A DNA stretch of 64,000 nt from Ditylenchus dipsaci (GCA_004194705.1 SADC01000406.1:45128-109127), one strand, 5' to 3'; positions 22,941 through 37,800 are shown, counted from the first letter of the stretch. The notes: generated from the letters alone by a model not told the origin. A program made the numbers and translations.

Positions 22941-23444
22941 ATCACTAACAAGCCATTATTAAAATAATTATGTTTATTATAGTCATAATGTGAAAATTCG
23001 AAATATATATTTTGAAAAAATCGCTGGCCACCCAACCGAATAAGGTCGGAAAATTTTAACCTTAAGCTTTGATTTATCTACATAGAAAAAGACATTTCAG
23101 GATGTCATATCACTAAGAAACGGATAGTTTGTAATTGGAACAAGTGAACAATACCTAAATAGAAGGGCTTTTTGAAAGTTTATTGTTTCGCAACTTTCTT
23201 CCGCAACTGCGAATTTGAATCACTGAATAAGCTGAGCTTCATGCATCAGTTTAAGTCGAATCGTAAGTTCAAAGAAATTTGGCGGAGGAGACTGCTGAGT
23301 CGCACAACTTGAATTTTTTTAATATCTAACTCCGACTGCGTTTAACTGTACCCGCCGACCCTGTTGGTCATCAGGTTGTCGGAAAAGTTTGGTAGGGACA
23401 TCCAATGACCTGGACGTCGTGATGGTTTTAAAGTTTGTAAAAAG

Positions 23445-23660
23445 CTATAAGAAATTTATTGTTGGGTTTTACAATCGACAAATGAAATTCGACCCTACCG
23501 GAGTATAAACCGCAATAATGCCTTTTTCGAGCTTCTGAGGCAATTTTAGGTCGATATAGGGTGTTTGGAAACACTTTAAAAAAAAATTCATTTGGGGGTA
23601 TACTCCGGTAGCGTCTGAAATTCTATGATTTTATAGAAACCCAACAATGACGCCAGACTT
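23445..23660. mobile_element. TTGTTGGGTTT inverted-repeat element
   Basis: Ends ATTGTTGGGTTTTACAATCG and AGAAACCCAACAATG are inverted, with an inner pair (CCTACCGGAGTATA and TATACTCCGGTAGCG). Fragments of the same family lie at 21040-21080 and 40828-40870. Confidence 0.55.
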
Positions 23661-25872
23661 TGTACTAATACGGCGTTCTATTGGGTTGTAAAAAAAAGTC
23701 TTTCGATAACAAGACCATCTCATTTAACAGCTTTATTTACGAAATTTCAAAATAAACGACATTTTTATAAAAAAAGGACATTTGGTCAAAAAGTGCCATT
23801 TTATCCAGTGCTTGTTGGGCTTTGATTGCCGAAAATAAATATTTGACGTGAGATGTTGAAATTTCTGAAGATTTGAGGTCTCAAATAAAGGACAAATCTT
23901 TAAAAAAGGATGTTTTGAAGCCCTGGTTTTAAAATTTTCATGAAAAAATGAGAAAAGCTCTCGATTTTTTTTGAGAGTTCTAGCTTTGTCTCGACAAGCA
24001 AGCAATTTTTTGAAATTTGCTTACCTATTAACAACTTTTTTCAAATCTTGTTGAAATGGCTAATTCCTACAAAATATCGACGAAGTTTTTTGAAGTTTTA
24101 GCAATCCTCGTCCAGCCCTTACTTAACTACTAGAATGGAAGCAAATTCATCCCACACAAAATCCTAACAAAATACAAGCAACAATAGTGATGCTGCTGTC
24201 CATACAATGGACATCCCTTAACCCCACACGTTTATATAGGGACTGGCCAGCCAACAAAATTAGGTCAAGTCTCGGAAATTAAACACCCTCTTCTACGTCA
24301 CTCTACTATATTTGGGGGCCTTGTATGAGCTGGAAAATGTAGTCAATAATGCGCTTACAAGATTAATCTAGTCTAGTGTTTCTGGAGCTGCTGTATAATA
24401 CGAAAAAAAATTACAAAAAAGTTTTTTTTCACTTTTTATTGGTGGAGATAAAAACAATAAATAAATGACTGATTATTTTCTGAAAGCCAAATTTTACAAA
24501 AGATAATTTTCTAATTTTTTTCTTTGGTTTTTTTTAAGTTTTAAGGGTCTTGGGCTATGATTGGACATCAAATTTTTCAAAAAGCCAAGTCCCCAAGGCC
24601 CTCAGATTTTCTGTCAAAAAATTGTGAATATTTTTTGTAAAATCAAGGTTATGAGAAAATTTCAGCCTCACAAAAAGCAGTTAATCAAAAAAATTTAATC
24701 CCAAAAAGACAAAAAGAACAATTATTTTCATAACCACCACAGTTAACAATACAGAAACAGACTTTTAGAAAAGAGAAAACGTAAAAAAAACAAGAACAAC
24801 GATCAATCGAATGAATGAATAATATCACAGGTGGAATGAAATTGTAAACATTGCCGGTTAGCAGAACGCAAAATATTTGATTCAGCCCCACGCAAATGTC
24901 TGCAGACAGATAATAATAGTGATGATGATTAAACCAAACGACCAACCAAACAATATTAGGGCTAACAGCAAGCACGATCAAACAATAATACAAGAAACAA
25001 TAACTGTCGAGATGCAGGATGTGGAGAAAAAGGCCAGTTTTTTGTATCCAGAAAAATGGGTGGTAAAAAACAGCAAATTTGTTAACCTTTTTTCAAAGGT
25101 ATGGAAGAAGATTTTTAAAAAAATATTAATAAATTAGCATTTGAAAGTATTCGACTGCATAATGGAAGCCCCCTTTTTACTGATTTGGTACTTCTGCATT
25201 TGGTTTAAGCACCAAAAAATTGCCTTACTCTTTTTTTTTTGATTAGGACTTGCCAGCGTACGTTATAGCAGACTCTAAATTAGAATTTGAAGTTCGGGTA
25301 ACCTACTTTAGTCTCTTCTATAGTATGTTGGTCTACTTTGTACTTAACTACAAGCTAAAAAAACAGGAGGGAAGTTGGGGGAGGGGGGCTTGTGATCAAG
25401 GCGGCCTTAGGGCTCGGAAGGCAGGTGCTAGAGTGTCATTAATTCTAAAACGCATCGACTAATTTGCGAAAGAATGGTTTGAATATTCATTTTGAAAAAC
25501 TTTGGCGAAGAATTTCCGACATCAGGTGGAAGTTATTGCGCAAAAGCCAGAACTAGCTTGCAAATTCAGAAAATAAATTTTAATTTTTTTGAAGTTTGTG
25601 TGATATTCTGTTTTCATTAGTGTAAAGACAGTGTCTCGGGTATTATTTGTTAGCTCAGTTCAAGAACAGCTAACTTTTGGGCATGTAATTCTTGCATTAT
25701 TTACAAATTTTGTTTTCAAACCGAAATTGGTTTAAAAAAGTTTTGGACCCAGATAGGTGTCAAATAATAAGGGGGCGACTGCACTGTTTGCTGTTCAAAT
25801 TAGCTGTTTTTCGTACCGTTTGTAATGAAAAAAAGAGAAAAAGCTACTTGTTTTTCATTTCTCAACTGTAAA

Positions 25873-28800
25873 TTAAAGTTCAGACTGGTCATGTGGAGGT
25901 GTGCTTTCTTCTTTTTGCGATTCCGAAGCATTCTGTTCTTTTTCTGCCGCCTGTTCAGCTAGTTTCTCATCACCTGCCTCGGTAGTTTGAGTCTCCTGTT
26001 CGCCCTTGGCCTCCTCAGTGCCCTGCTCTGAGATTTTGGCCTCTTCTTCAGTTCCTTCACTCTTTTTGTCTTTTTCAGCAGTCTCAGATTCTGCCTTAGT
26101 ACCAGCATCCTTAGTCTTGGCCTCTTTGACGGTCTTGTTTAGGTCATCCTTGAGTTTCTGCATCTTCTCCTGTTCTGCCTTGAGTTTGGCATTGTACATT
26201 TTGCTCATTAGATACTTGATTTCACGGTCGATCGCAGATGCCTGCAATTTTGTTCATTTAAGCTATACAACGAACCTTAGAAGGTTGATAAGAAAGTCTG
26301 GCCAGAAAGACTGTTTGATTTGTAGCTTTACCAAATTGGCGATGTTTAAAAGGGCTCGATTAAAAACAACAGACAATTAACTCATGGGTCACAAAACGAA
26401 GATTGCCAAAACGAAGATTCCGAAACGAAAATTGCCAAAAACGAAAATTGCCAAACCGAAAATTGCCAAAACGACATTTGCTTTTAGTGCAACAGACGAA
26501 ATAAAAAAGTGTTATGTGTGAAAAAAAAATACAGTCAAACCTCGGTGTGTAGCGACACCCCTTGTGACCGGCCTTGGAGTATCTCTATACTGGAGTGTCA
26601 CTATATTGGAGCGTCACTTTAGTCATTTTCCTTTAGCCAAAACCAAACGAATGGATGAATGAAGGGTACGTTATGTGAAACTGAGTGGTATATGTTCGTA
26701 TTCACTCAGCTTTTATTTATCATGGCAATTTTCGTTTGGCAATTTTTGTTTTTGGCAATCTTCGTTTTGGCAATTTTCGTTTTGACAATCTTCCCCTAGC
26801 CTGAAAAAGCCTTCAATGAATCGAAATTCAAAAAAATTCAGTCTATTTAAAACCTTATCTTCCAACTTTTTGAAACTTGATATGTCAGCTGATAGCTTGT
26901 GAAAAAGCGGAGATTCTGCATTGCACGCTAGTCAAAAAGAATAAAAAATTTGATAAGAAAAGTTTTAAGAAATAAATTTTTACCAATTTGCCGCGAATAT
27001 TCATTAACTTACCAGGAAAATTCACAGATTAGCTGGAACACTACACATACAAATCAGCAAAAATTTTAAAATTTTTGATCTCATCAAAATTATTATTTTA
27101 GTCATTCTAGTTCTACTCTATATCTGTCTATTTTAATTTCAAAACTATTTTTAACATCTACATAGGAAAAATTTTTCAACAAAAAAATAAAACTGACCTT
27201 TTCCTTGAGTTCAGAAACAGTAAAGGCGGGTCTTGGTTGTCAGCTAGCTGTTGTTGTTCAACCTTCTTCTTCTCGTACCACTCCTTGCCATCTCCAATAA
27301 CTTTGTTAAGAGTGGTGATCTCAACCTCAGTGAACACAGTTGGCATGTTCTTGAACATTTCGGTCTGGCTGTTTGTGTCACTGAGCACTTTTTCAAGGTG
27401 CTCTACGTGTTTGGGTCGTTCCTGGAAAATCTCATAATTTAGAGACTTTATTTTGTCTGCGAATTTCCTTGATATTATGTTCAGTTCTCAGCCACATACC
27501 TTCAGTCGAGTTATATCAGTTAAATTTACCTCTATTCAAAAAAATTATATGACTATGAAATTTGTAATACCTTTTGTTCGGAATTAACGCTTTCATGTGA
27601 ACTGTCCGAATGCTGGTATAATCTTTTTTAGTCGGAGTTTTCTGATGGGTTTAAGGCATTATTCACTCCCGGCTAGCGGCGCCAGGACATTTAATAACAA
27701 ACATCGCCCGGAGGAAAGTTTTGTTAGCCTGATTTTCGATAACGTATCATGCAGATTTTTTCAGGATCAGTGAAAATAACTGAGAAAACCTGATCCTGAA
27801 AAAATCAGCTTGATGCGTAATCAAAAGCGGGCTAACAAAACTTTCCTGCGGACTACATTGTCCATTAAAAGGGACAACTTTCGGGCGCTCCGGCTAGCAT
27901 ACGCTATTCTAGTTGCAGCGACTTTCATAAAAAAATGTGAGCAAAAGGGGGGGGGGAGTTCTGTACTGATGCTCAACTGTATAGTAAAGTAGAACCCATC
28001 TGACGGTCAAATCACAAAAGAACTTTTTTTTCATTATTGCCAGTTCCTATGCTACGCACCTCGGATTTTCGACCCCCAATATAACAACAACTTTGGTTCA
28101 GCGGTGATGTTGACGGTGCCCACATAAAAAATGAACCATTTATTTTAAAATATTTTCGCTAAAAGCTTTCTGTAATCTTAAAAGCATGTCTTCTATGCTT
28201 CCCCGCCTGCTTCCTCTTGAAAATAAGAAAAAAATCAAGTTGATTGTCGATCACTTACCTCTTTTTGTCTCTTTCTGTATTTCAACTTCTTGGCGGCTGT
28301 GTCCACTTCCTTCTTTTTAGCGGATATGTCATCTGTGGAAGTTTCTGGGGATACTTCTGAAATTAGAGCATTTCGAATTGGTTTTTCATATATTATAGAG
28401 TATTGAGAACTCACCCTCTTCTAACCAATTCCTGAGTGCATCGACAGAGTTGCGCAGAGTGGTCAGCTCTTCTTGAGTGCCAAACTTGGAGAATTCTTCC
28501 TCTTCTAGCTTAGAGTTATAGTCGTAGATGGTTGCCTCCAAAGAGTTAAGAGCTGCTTCACGTTCTGCTTTGCTCTTCTCTTTTTGTTCAAAGTCTGCCA
28601 GGCTGAAAATGAATTGGAATCATATGAACAATCATATGAAGAATTATATGAACGAACAAAATGCTTGACAATCAATAAGATTTGAATTTGTTCAAAAATT
28701 GACGAACCATATATATATATACTAAAAATATCCTATTAAAAAAGACATGGTGGCCGAGTGGTAGTGTTCTAGGTGGACCCTGCAGGTGTCGAGAGTTCGA

Positions 28801-31800
28801 TCCCAAGCAGTATTTTTACTTTTTTTTCCGCTGGAATACCACTGAAATTCCACTGGACTTCCACTGAAATTCCACTGGATTTCCAGTTGAAATCCAGTGG
28901 TACCATTGAATTGCCACTGAATTACCACTGGAATTCCACCAAATTGCCAGTAGTTTTCCCCCAATTCACCACTGGCCGTCCACAGTTTAGGGGGAATCCA
29001 CTGGAAATCTGGGGGTAATCCACTGGATTTAAATTACCTGTGACTGAAAACGAAAAAAAACTAGAGGATGTTTAAAAAGCACAAGAAGGACGACCAAGGC
29101 ATGGGTTTGAGAAAAGAAAATAAGCTCAACTAAGTTATAGAGTCATCTTATGTATTTAATAGTAATTAAATCAAATAATTTGGGTTTCGTAAACTTCAAA
29201 ACTTCAAAAGAATGAGCCCCATCTAATTTTTTTATTAATATTACAACTTAGTCACTTAGGATATTCCGGCATGATCGAGAATCAGACTTCAAAGCTAATA
29301 AAGTCTTCTGAAAATTTATTTGCCTGAAATATATGAAAATTTGCTACTTATTCGGCCGACACCGCAATTTTATTTTTGATTTTTTTCTCGAAAACGCCTT
29401 TGTCCCTCGGCCTATTATTGTTATGTTACTACTGTAATTACGGTGACCAAAGTGATTATAGTTATCATGATCACGTTCAAAACAGCATGGGCACCAATGC
29501 ATTTTTAAGAAAAAAATAAAAACTTAAAGGTGTGGTGTCAGCCGAAGAAGTACCGAAAATTTTATTTCAGCACAAAGAATGGAGTTCTTTGTCGGTCAGC
29601 AATGTTTTTAATCTCGAAATTTTTGCATCCGTACCAAGTGCAAAGCTGGTGCTTGCCGGTGCCGTTACATCTCTGCAGCCCCCCATTTAACTAAATTTAA
29701 CTCACATTTTAGCGGTATTCTTGATATTCTCAGTAGACAAATCCTTCAAAGCATTGTGCACCACCACCTTCAGAGGAGCCTTGATCACTTTAGGCTTGAT
29801 CACTTCTTTCTTTTGTCTGATTTGGTCTCTGGCTCCTTTTTCTCGTTCTTCTTCTTGGGCTCTGCATTTTCAGAATCAGTATTTTTATTTTCCTTATTTT
29901 CTTCTCCTTCTTTATTATTACCTTCTTGCTTTTCTGATGATTCTGCTTTCTTCTCATTATTTTCACTAGCTTTTTCACTGTTTTCAGTAGTAGTGTTATC
30001 TTTTTCATTTGCATTATTACTATTGTCATTGTCTGAGTCAGATTTTTCGGTGCTACTAGTGTCTTGTACGTCTGTGTCTTGTTGTGTATCTTTGTTTAGG
30101 TCGAGCTCAACCTGACCCTCTTTGACTGTTTTAGAGTCGCTAAAGAACTCGCCAATCTTGCCTACAATTGCTGAAAACGTTATAGTTATGTCAAACTTTA
30201 AAGTTAATAACAAAATTTTTACCGGAGAGGGTGGAGTTAGATGGTTTCTCTATTCTTTCAACAATGAGTTCAGCCTGAAAATTTTGAATCTGTAAAATAA
30301 CACTTCCAATTTGCTTTAGTATTTTGGCTTTTTTATGATTTTGGCGTGTGCTAAATCATTTGTTTCTTACAACAACCAGCAAAATCAGTAGTTGCGATTT
30401 ACTCGCAAGGGTCGGCAGGCGATTTCCCGCTCTACGACCTATTTTGGCCTCCGAAGTCAAAAAAGCGTTACTTCAAAAAAAGCGTAAGCTTTTTCATGAG
30501 AAGGGTTTTTGCGAATTCTTTGAAATATCAATTTGTGAAGCATGCAAGTAAAACTCATCGTTTTTGTTTTTTGAAGAAATATACTTATTTAGGACACACC
30601 AACATCCGATTCAGGATTACTCTAAATTCATTCAAGCTTGTGTTAGCCACAAAATGATTACCTGGTCCACCTGAACCATTCCATAATTGTCGAGGTGGAA
30701 GTGAACTTTGACACCTTTGAAAGTTGTGTCTTCATCCTGGGTTTCAGCCTTAAGCGTGGGTTCTACATCTTTGATCTCCACTTTGCAGATGTTCAGAGAG
30801 CCAAATTGTCTAAAAATTGAGTGTGGTAGAATTCAGAAAATCTTAGAGTACCGTATTCTCTCTAATAAACGGGCATCCCCTACTTTGAGTGTCTGTATCT
30901 CAGGGCAGAGTAAATATTTTGCAAAGCTGTTTGGAAACTAAACTGGCATGCCGTTTAACACAGGAAAGGACGTATATCGAGGTTAACTATATCAAGGTTT
31001 GATCGTGTACCAGGACTGCAGGGCGGTAAAAATCAGATAATCAGATATTCTTTTCTCGTTTTTTTCCTGTACCATTTGCATTACTTTTTATATTTACGAC
31101 ATACAGTCGAGTCTCGATATAGTGGCACCCCTCGGGACTGACCAGCAGGGGCCACTATATCGAATGTGCCACTATGCCGAAACTCGACTGTATAGGTAGC
31201 TTTAGAAGTTAGGTATATGTCCTCATCGTCATATTTAACATTTTTAGTCAAAAAATATTCATTTTTATATTCTAAATCCGATAACCAGATATGTCGTGAT
31301 GATAGAAATTTTTGAAGAAAAGTGTTAAAACTGATTACGACGACATGTACCTAACTTTTAAAGTTTCCTATATGTCGTAAATATAAAAAGTAATACTAAT
31401 GGTACAGAAAAAGAACTCGAAAAGAATATCCGATTTTTACCGCCCTGCAGCCATGCTGTGTACTAATGTTTAGAAACATTCGCTAAGCCGGCACAACCTC
31501 AAGTTCGTTCCCACCTAATTTACGACACTTTTTGACTCAACTTTTTAAATGTTTGCCAATTTAGTTTTGAAAGTTTAGTCCAAATTTGGAAGGATTGTTA
31601 TTTCGCTAGTCGTTTCTCCAAAATTTTCTAATTTCGCCATAAATACTTCTGGTTTTGATAGGAGCCACTATTTTGGGGGCATCTTAATAAGCAGGGACCA
31701 TGCTAGGAAGCCACTATATTGGAGAGGCGACTATATCGAGTTTCAAATGTACTCCTACATCCTGTTTTTTTCAAATTTATTTTTAACTTCATTCAGTAAG

Positions 31801-34800
31801 AAATTGATGTATTTTTATAGATATAAAATACAACTATTGTCTCGCCGAATTTCGGTGGAAACTTTATTAAACTTTGTCCAGAAATTCATCTAGATGCGGA
31901 ATTTCAATATTTAGTTAACTGTTTTTACAAAATTTTGTGAGAGACTTTTTTGAAATCTCGCGTACCGTATTCTTTTTATTAGATCTACACACTCTATTAA
32001 ACCGACACCCCAACTTCGAGGACCTGTTTGTGTTGTTTCGAACCGTCGATTAATTGGTGGGTTTCACAGTACTTTTCTAAACAGCTCTTAAATCACCATT
32101 TATGGCTGTTGATAAATCAGTTTCTCACTGTTTTGCAGAACAAAAATCGGTTTACAAAATGATCACAAAACGATGTTTGAAAGGGCAGAAACTAGGATTT
32201 TAGAAGCTTTTTAAAAAAGTGTTGTGAAACCTAAGAATTGATCGACGGCTCGATACAGCACTACCCCTGACAACCCTACTACTCTTTTCAGCCAGGATTT
32301 TTGGCGAAACCCATCAAATTTTCTAGCCATTTTATTCTTGACAATTTCTTTAGATTTGCAAATGTGGAACCCTTTTTTTTTAATAGTATGTTTATTTTTA
32401 TTTAAAACTCGAATATTTTTATCTGTCAGATAAAAATAATTTAAATTTTATCTATTAGATAAATTTATCGGTTCAGATAAATTTATCGGTTCAGATAAAT
32501 TTATCTGTTCTGCGCACCACGGATGGCTTACAAGCTGTACCGTATTTATTCTAATAAGCGTCCCTGGCCGCTTTTTTTAAACCCTCAAAAATCTGAAAAG
32601 TTCGTGGTCGACCTCGAAATTTCCAAGTGCTTAACCTAAATCAAAACATTGGAACTGGTAGAGCTCGTAGGAGTTCAGAAAACGCGAAACTAGCGATGTT
32701 AAATATTTTTTCTGGGCTGAAATATTGATGCTCAAATTAGGGTGTGTGAGCTTATCGAAAAGAAGTATAAAAATTGATTGTAATTGCTAGGGAAGCAGAA
32801 AAAAATGTACGAGTGATTTTGTCAAGCTACATTAAAGTCACTCACTCTAATTGTTCTGGTGACAGATGAGCCAAATCGCCGTAGTTGAGGTTGAAGCTGA
32901 AGTCGTTGGTGTGCGAGGTGAAAGAAATGAGCTTTTTAGCTGCTGGATAGTGAGATTTGTAGCCTAAAAATGTTCATTCTCATTTGTATGGTAATTTTAC
33001 AGCGATGGTGTTTACCATAGATAACCCTGTTGACAATCTTCTCCTGTTTTTCCTCATCGGCGTTGGTGACTGCGGCGAAGGACACTTGAAGAGGGTAGAT
33101 TTGAAGCTCCTGCACATCAAACTTCTTCACTTTGAAGCCCTTGCTCAAATGGGCTGCTTGATAAACAGCTCCCAAGGCGATAGATTCATCAGTGTTCAGG
33201 AAACGACCCAGCTCTTTTCTGAAAAGTAAGTTGAGTAAAAATATATTTTTCGAAACCAGTCTGCTTGCTCGACAGTTTGGCAACGAATATGTTTCTGCGA
33301 TATTTTATTATAAATTACATGTGGGTTGCATAAAAGACTTGCAAGAATTCACTAATTGAAAAGCTCAAAATTATGCTCAGTAACAGAAGGAGAAATGGGC
33401 GAGGACAGAGCGCATCCTTACAAAACTGGAAAATTTTTTCAAGATCCTACTTCTCGTTACTGGAGTTACGGCACGGTTTGCGTGAGGACAAATTTTCGGG
33501 CGTGAGGACGAGTGAGGATGAGGACGACGTGAGCTCATGCAACGTGAGAATTTACGTGTTGCGTGAGAATTTCAAAACGTCTCGTCAAGTGAGGTGAGCT
33601 CACGTGAGAATCGGTTCTCATGAGGATGAGCTCACAATGTTGTGAGCTCATGCAAACCGTGAATTAGAAGATGCTTTAGAGATCTTACAGGACTGTGCAA
33701 GGTCAAATTTTTTCGACGCAACTAGTTTTTATTGAAAAAATATCGGTTCGGAAAGCGTGTGGTCTCAAACAGACCGGATATTTTTGAGCATTAAGTATTT
33801 TTAAAATATATTTTAATTATTAGAAGGTTGCTATAAATAGAGGTTATACGCTAGTTGCTTTTTTCAGAATCACAATTTACAGTAAAAAGGGTTACTTTAT
33901 ATAAGTGTGAAATTTTATATTCTTTTTGATAAATCACCGGTAGTTGGCCTCAAAATTCTTGATAGCGTTTAGCCTAAGCGCAAGGACCCTTAAAAAAGTC
34001 CAAATCACAAAATTTCAAGTTTTCGTCCATGGTCATAATTATGAATTTTAGTCGTGGAAATCGTGTTTTGGTGAGCGTAGATAGAAATAAATAATAAAAA
34101 GTAAAGAAAAACATTATTCAAAAATGGCTGTAACTAATTTCACTCGTCAAGTTACTGATTTACCCCGTCAAATTAATTTTTACCCCGTCAAATTTGAATT
34201 TTGACCAAAATACTCATTTACCCCGTCAAATTCCTGATTTAACCCGTCAAAATATTGATTTACCCCGTCAAATTTAAATTTTCGGTGAAATACTGCAGTA
34301 AATTTTGCGGGAATCCGAATTTTATAGTCAAAAAGGACTTGGATCGCGCAGAATCCAGCCCCAGAGTGGCCAGAAGCCCCTGAAAATTGGTTTTTTTGGG
34401 GGTTTACTAAAGGGGGAGTAAACTTTTCGCGAAAATTTGATCGAGCGGATCAGAATTCTGGTCCCATTGGCTGAATCGCTCAGAATTACACACTGAACCA
34501 TTCTCGACTGTCTCAAACAACCCTAAGCCATCCTAAAATGCTCCAGACCGGTATCTAACTACCGTAAATCAATGCTTAGGGGGGTTTAAGATGGTTGAGA
34601 GTGGTTCAGGGTGAAATTCTGAGCGATTAAGCCCGCCGAACTGGAATTTAATCCGCTCAATCGAATTTTTGCGAAAAGTTTACTCCCCCTTTAGTAAACC
34701 CCCAAAAAACCAATTTTCAGGGCTCCTGGCCACTCTGGGTGGGATTCTGAGCAATCCAAGTTATTTTCTGACTAGAAAATTTGAATTCCCACGAAATTTA

Positions 34801-37800
34801 ATGCAGTATTTCATCGAAAATTCAAATTTGACGGGTAAATGAATATTTTGACGGGGTAAATCAGTAATTTGACGGGGTAAATAAGTATTTTGGTCAAAAC
34901 TCAAATTTGACGGGGTAAAAAATAATTTGACGGGGTAAATCAGTAATTTGACGGGGTAAAACAATTTGAGCCATTCAAAAATTGTAATGAATCTGACAAA
35001 CCTGCCAACAAACTCCTGAAGAATTGCCTGGAGACGTGGAACTCTAGTGCCTGAACAGATGTGTTAGCAAAATAGTAAATCACATCCCAATTTTGCCCAC
35101 CTCCTCCCATAAGCACAATCTGGTCAACTTTTTCCATGGTCATCTCAGCCATTCGAAGGGCCTCTGTGATAGGTTGCATAAAGTAGGGCTCCAATTCCGT
35201 GAACATTGCTTGTAGTTCCTCTCTAGTCACTTTGGTGCGGAAGTCCTTCTCTTCAAATACTCCCTCAATCTGGGCATAGTGATCTGCATTGGCTGATAGC
35301 ACCTATAACAATATCGAATTACAATTTTTTTCTGCTAAGAAATATCTACCTGTTTGACTCTTTCTGCTTCTTTCCACATCTTGGCCATACCTCTGAAATT
35401 TTGACTATTTTAACCAGAAAAAATTGCTTCCGGGATTTTTTGTAATTTTGAGTCGCCATACATATATGGGGCTACTAATTTTCAACCACCCTTTTTGGGG
35501 CTATTATTAGAGGGGAGGTGGCTGCGATTAGAGTGGGGCGAAATCGGCCTAAATAGGCAAATTTTGAGGGGGTGGGCGGGCGGCGAGGTGATGGGGTGAT
35601 GGCTACTATATTTCAACGCCTATGCTGGGAGGAAGGGGGGGGCTTGCTCTACAATTAGAGAAGGATAGGGGCTACCATTCTAGTAAATACGGTATTCTGT
35701 TTTTAATTTGGAACTTTGCCCGGATTTCTGACTCCTGTAGCAATTCCATGATTAACTACTTTTTTTCAAGGCGTTCTCCTAGTAAACTTTGGTTTATTCT
35801 TTGAAAAAATTTGCTTACCGAGGGTTCTCCAAAATGCTTTTCTCAGTCTTGGTGTTCTTTGTGAAAACATCAACTAGGTGGTCACGCAATTTCATAGTGA
35901 TTTGGTTGCCTCCCAAAGTACGGTTGAAGCCAATGCCAAGGGTGGACTAAAATTTTAAGTAGAACAATTTTAGCTTGTTCGATAAGGTGGTAAATTAAGT
36001 CTTACCATGATTGGATTCAATTCCTTGGAGTTCTTCTCTTTAGCCAAACGGTACTCCACAATGGTTGCCGTTGTTTTGGCTTAAAAATAAAAATTAACTA
36101 AAGACAATTAAGACAAAATATATAATAAATATTATAATAATAATATAATAAATGTTGTGGGTGTTAACACAGCATTAAAAAGAGATCGACAACCGACCCT
36201 TTTTGAATTTTTTTTTGCAAATTCCGCTCAAAATAGTCAATTTTAAAGCGAAAATTTTTGCAAAATCTATCTTATACTAAATTTAAATCGAAAATGGCTC
36301 TAACTTTGAAATCTTAGTCAAAAAACGTGGGAGAGAGCGATATTATTTTATTAGGTTGTAACATAAGTTCCCAGCGTTTTTATTTGACGGTATCTCCTGA
36401 CACGAATGATTGCTGGCCTTGTGCCATGTTATTTACCAAAATGAAGCCCTGTATTTGCTCTTTCATACGCGCTATAATTTACCCTTGTGTGCTTTAATTT
36501 TTAATCAGTTATAGGAAATTGAAATGGATTGTCAAGTTGACAAAAAATCACATTTTCGACACCTTCTTCTTTTTGCTTTCAATCGAGGCCAAAAAGGCTT
36601 CATTTTGGTAAATAACATGGCACAAGGCCAGCAATCATTCGTGTCAGGAGATACCGTCAAATAAAAACGCTGGGAACTTATGTTACAACCTAATATATCC
36701 TTTTTGATAAATCCTCGGTAGTTAGCCTGAAAATTTTGGATAGCGCTTAGTCCCAACCTCAAAAAATGCAAAAAGATGTAAAGGGTCAGTAATCCATATT
36801 TCACCAGCATAAACAGTATCAGGCTGATTTCGTGGCTAAAATGAACCTGAGCCCTACCCTCCCCCCACTCACTTGAACCTGAGCCCCCCCCCCCCAGTCA
36901 AATCAGCTTGAGGGACCAAGGCAATTTTTTTTCGAGAATTTTTTATACCATTATTTTTCATCATAACGGAATAAAAACCTTTTAAAATCATATTTATACA
37001 AAAAAATAATGGTATAAAAATTTTCAAAAAAAATTGCCTTGGTCCCCCAAGCTGATTTGACTGGGGGGGGCTCAGGTTCAAGTGAGTGGGGGGGGGGCTC
37101 AGGTTCAAGTGAGTGGGGGGGGGGCTCAGGTTCAAGTGCTCCGATTTCGTAGTTTTAAAATAAGTTTTTTTATCGTAGTAGCACACGCCAAAGCTCATTA
37201 TCGGCTACAGTCGAGTCTTGATATAACGCGACCCCTCGGGACCGTAAAAAGGTCGCGGTATATCAGGGGTCGCGTTATATCGAAGGTAAATTTGACTGAC
37301 TTCCTTTTGCTGGGATCATTTGAAGGGTCGCGTTATATCAAGAGTCGCGTTATATCGATACTCGACTGTATAACAAATTCGGTCCGTATGTATTTGGAAC
37401 GGTAACTTAAAATTGCGGTGTAAAAATCACATAACTAAAAAAGCCAGGTAGTGTAAAAAAATCGATGAGTGAAACCCAAAACATAATATAAAATTTTTTT
37501 ATTTGAAGTGAACGAATTTTCTTGTTGCTGTACCCGAGGATTCTTTGTCATTATAACATTTGTCAGTTTTCTGACTCATTCGAACAACTTTAATTTTGGT
37601 CGACGCATAGCCTTAGGCATCTTCTTTCTTTTCTTCTTTTTTTTTCAGTTTCCTTTCTTTTTTTTAATCCAGCATTTTAATCCAGTTTTCCGATGGTACC
37701 TTTATTTTTTTTAAACACTTATTCAAATAGAAAAACAAGTTTTTTTATGAAAATTGACATGTTTTAGTAATCTAATGGACCTCATATCTCCGCTTATATA

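Larger units (their letters stand above)
21548..25872. other. Intergenic stretch upstream of chitinase, downstream of HYOU1
   Basis: Shared space between the chitinase start and the HYOU1 stop. Contains the fold-backs at 22123-22940 and 23445-23660. From 23700 to 25872 I see only AT-rich sequence with no supported gene; short ORFs at 24685-25137 lack family features and codon coherence. Confidence 0.5.

Noticed and set aside
24685..25137. Two ORFs of about 100 and 86 aa on opposite strands
   Set aside because: No recognisable domain, no splice context, AT-driven composition; not supported as genes.
26006..26380. 124-aa plus-strand ORF
   Set aside because: Antisense of the last HYOU1 exon.
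29721..30115. Ser/Phe-rich plus-strand ORFs
   Set aside because: Antisense of the acidic Glu/Asn/Lys-rich loop of HYOU1 exon 17, which is in phase with its neighbours.
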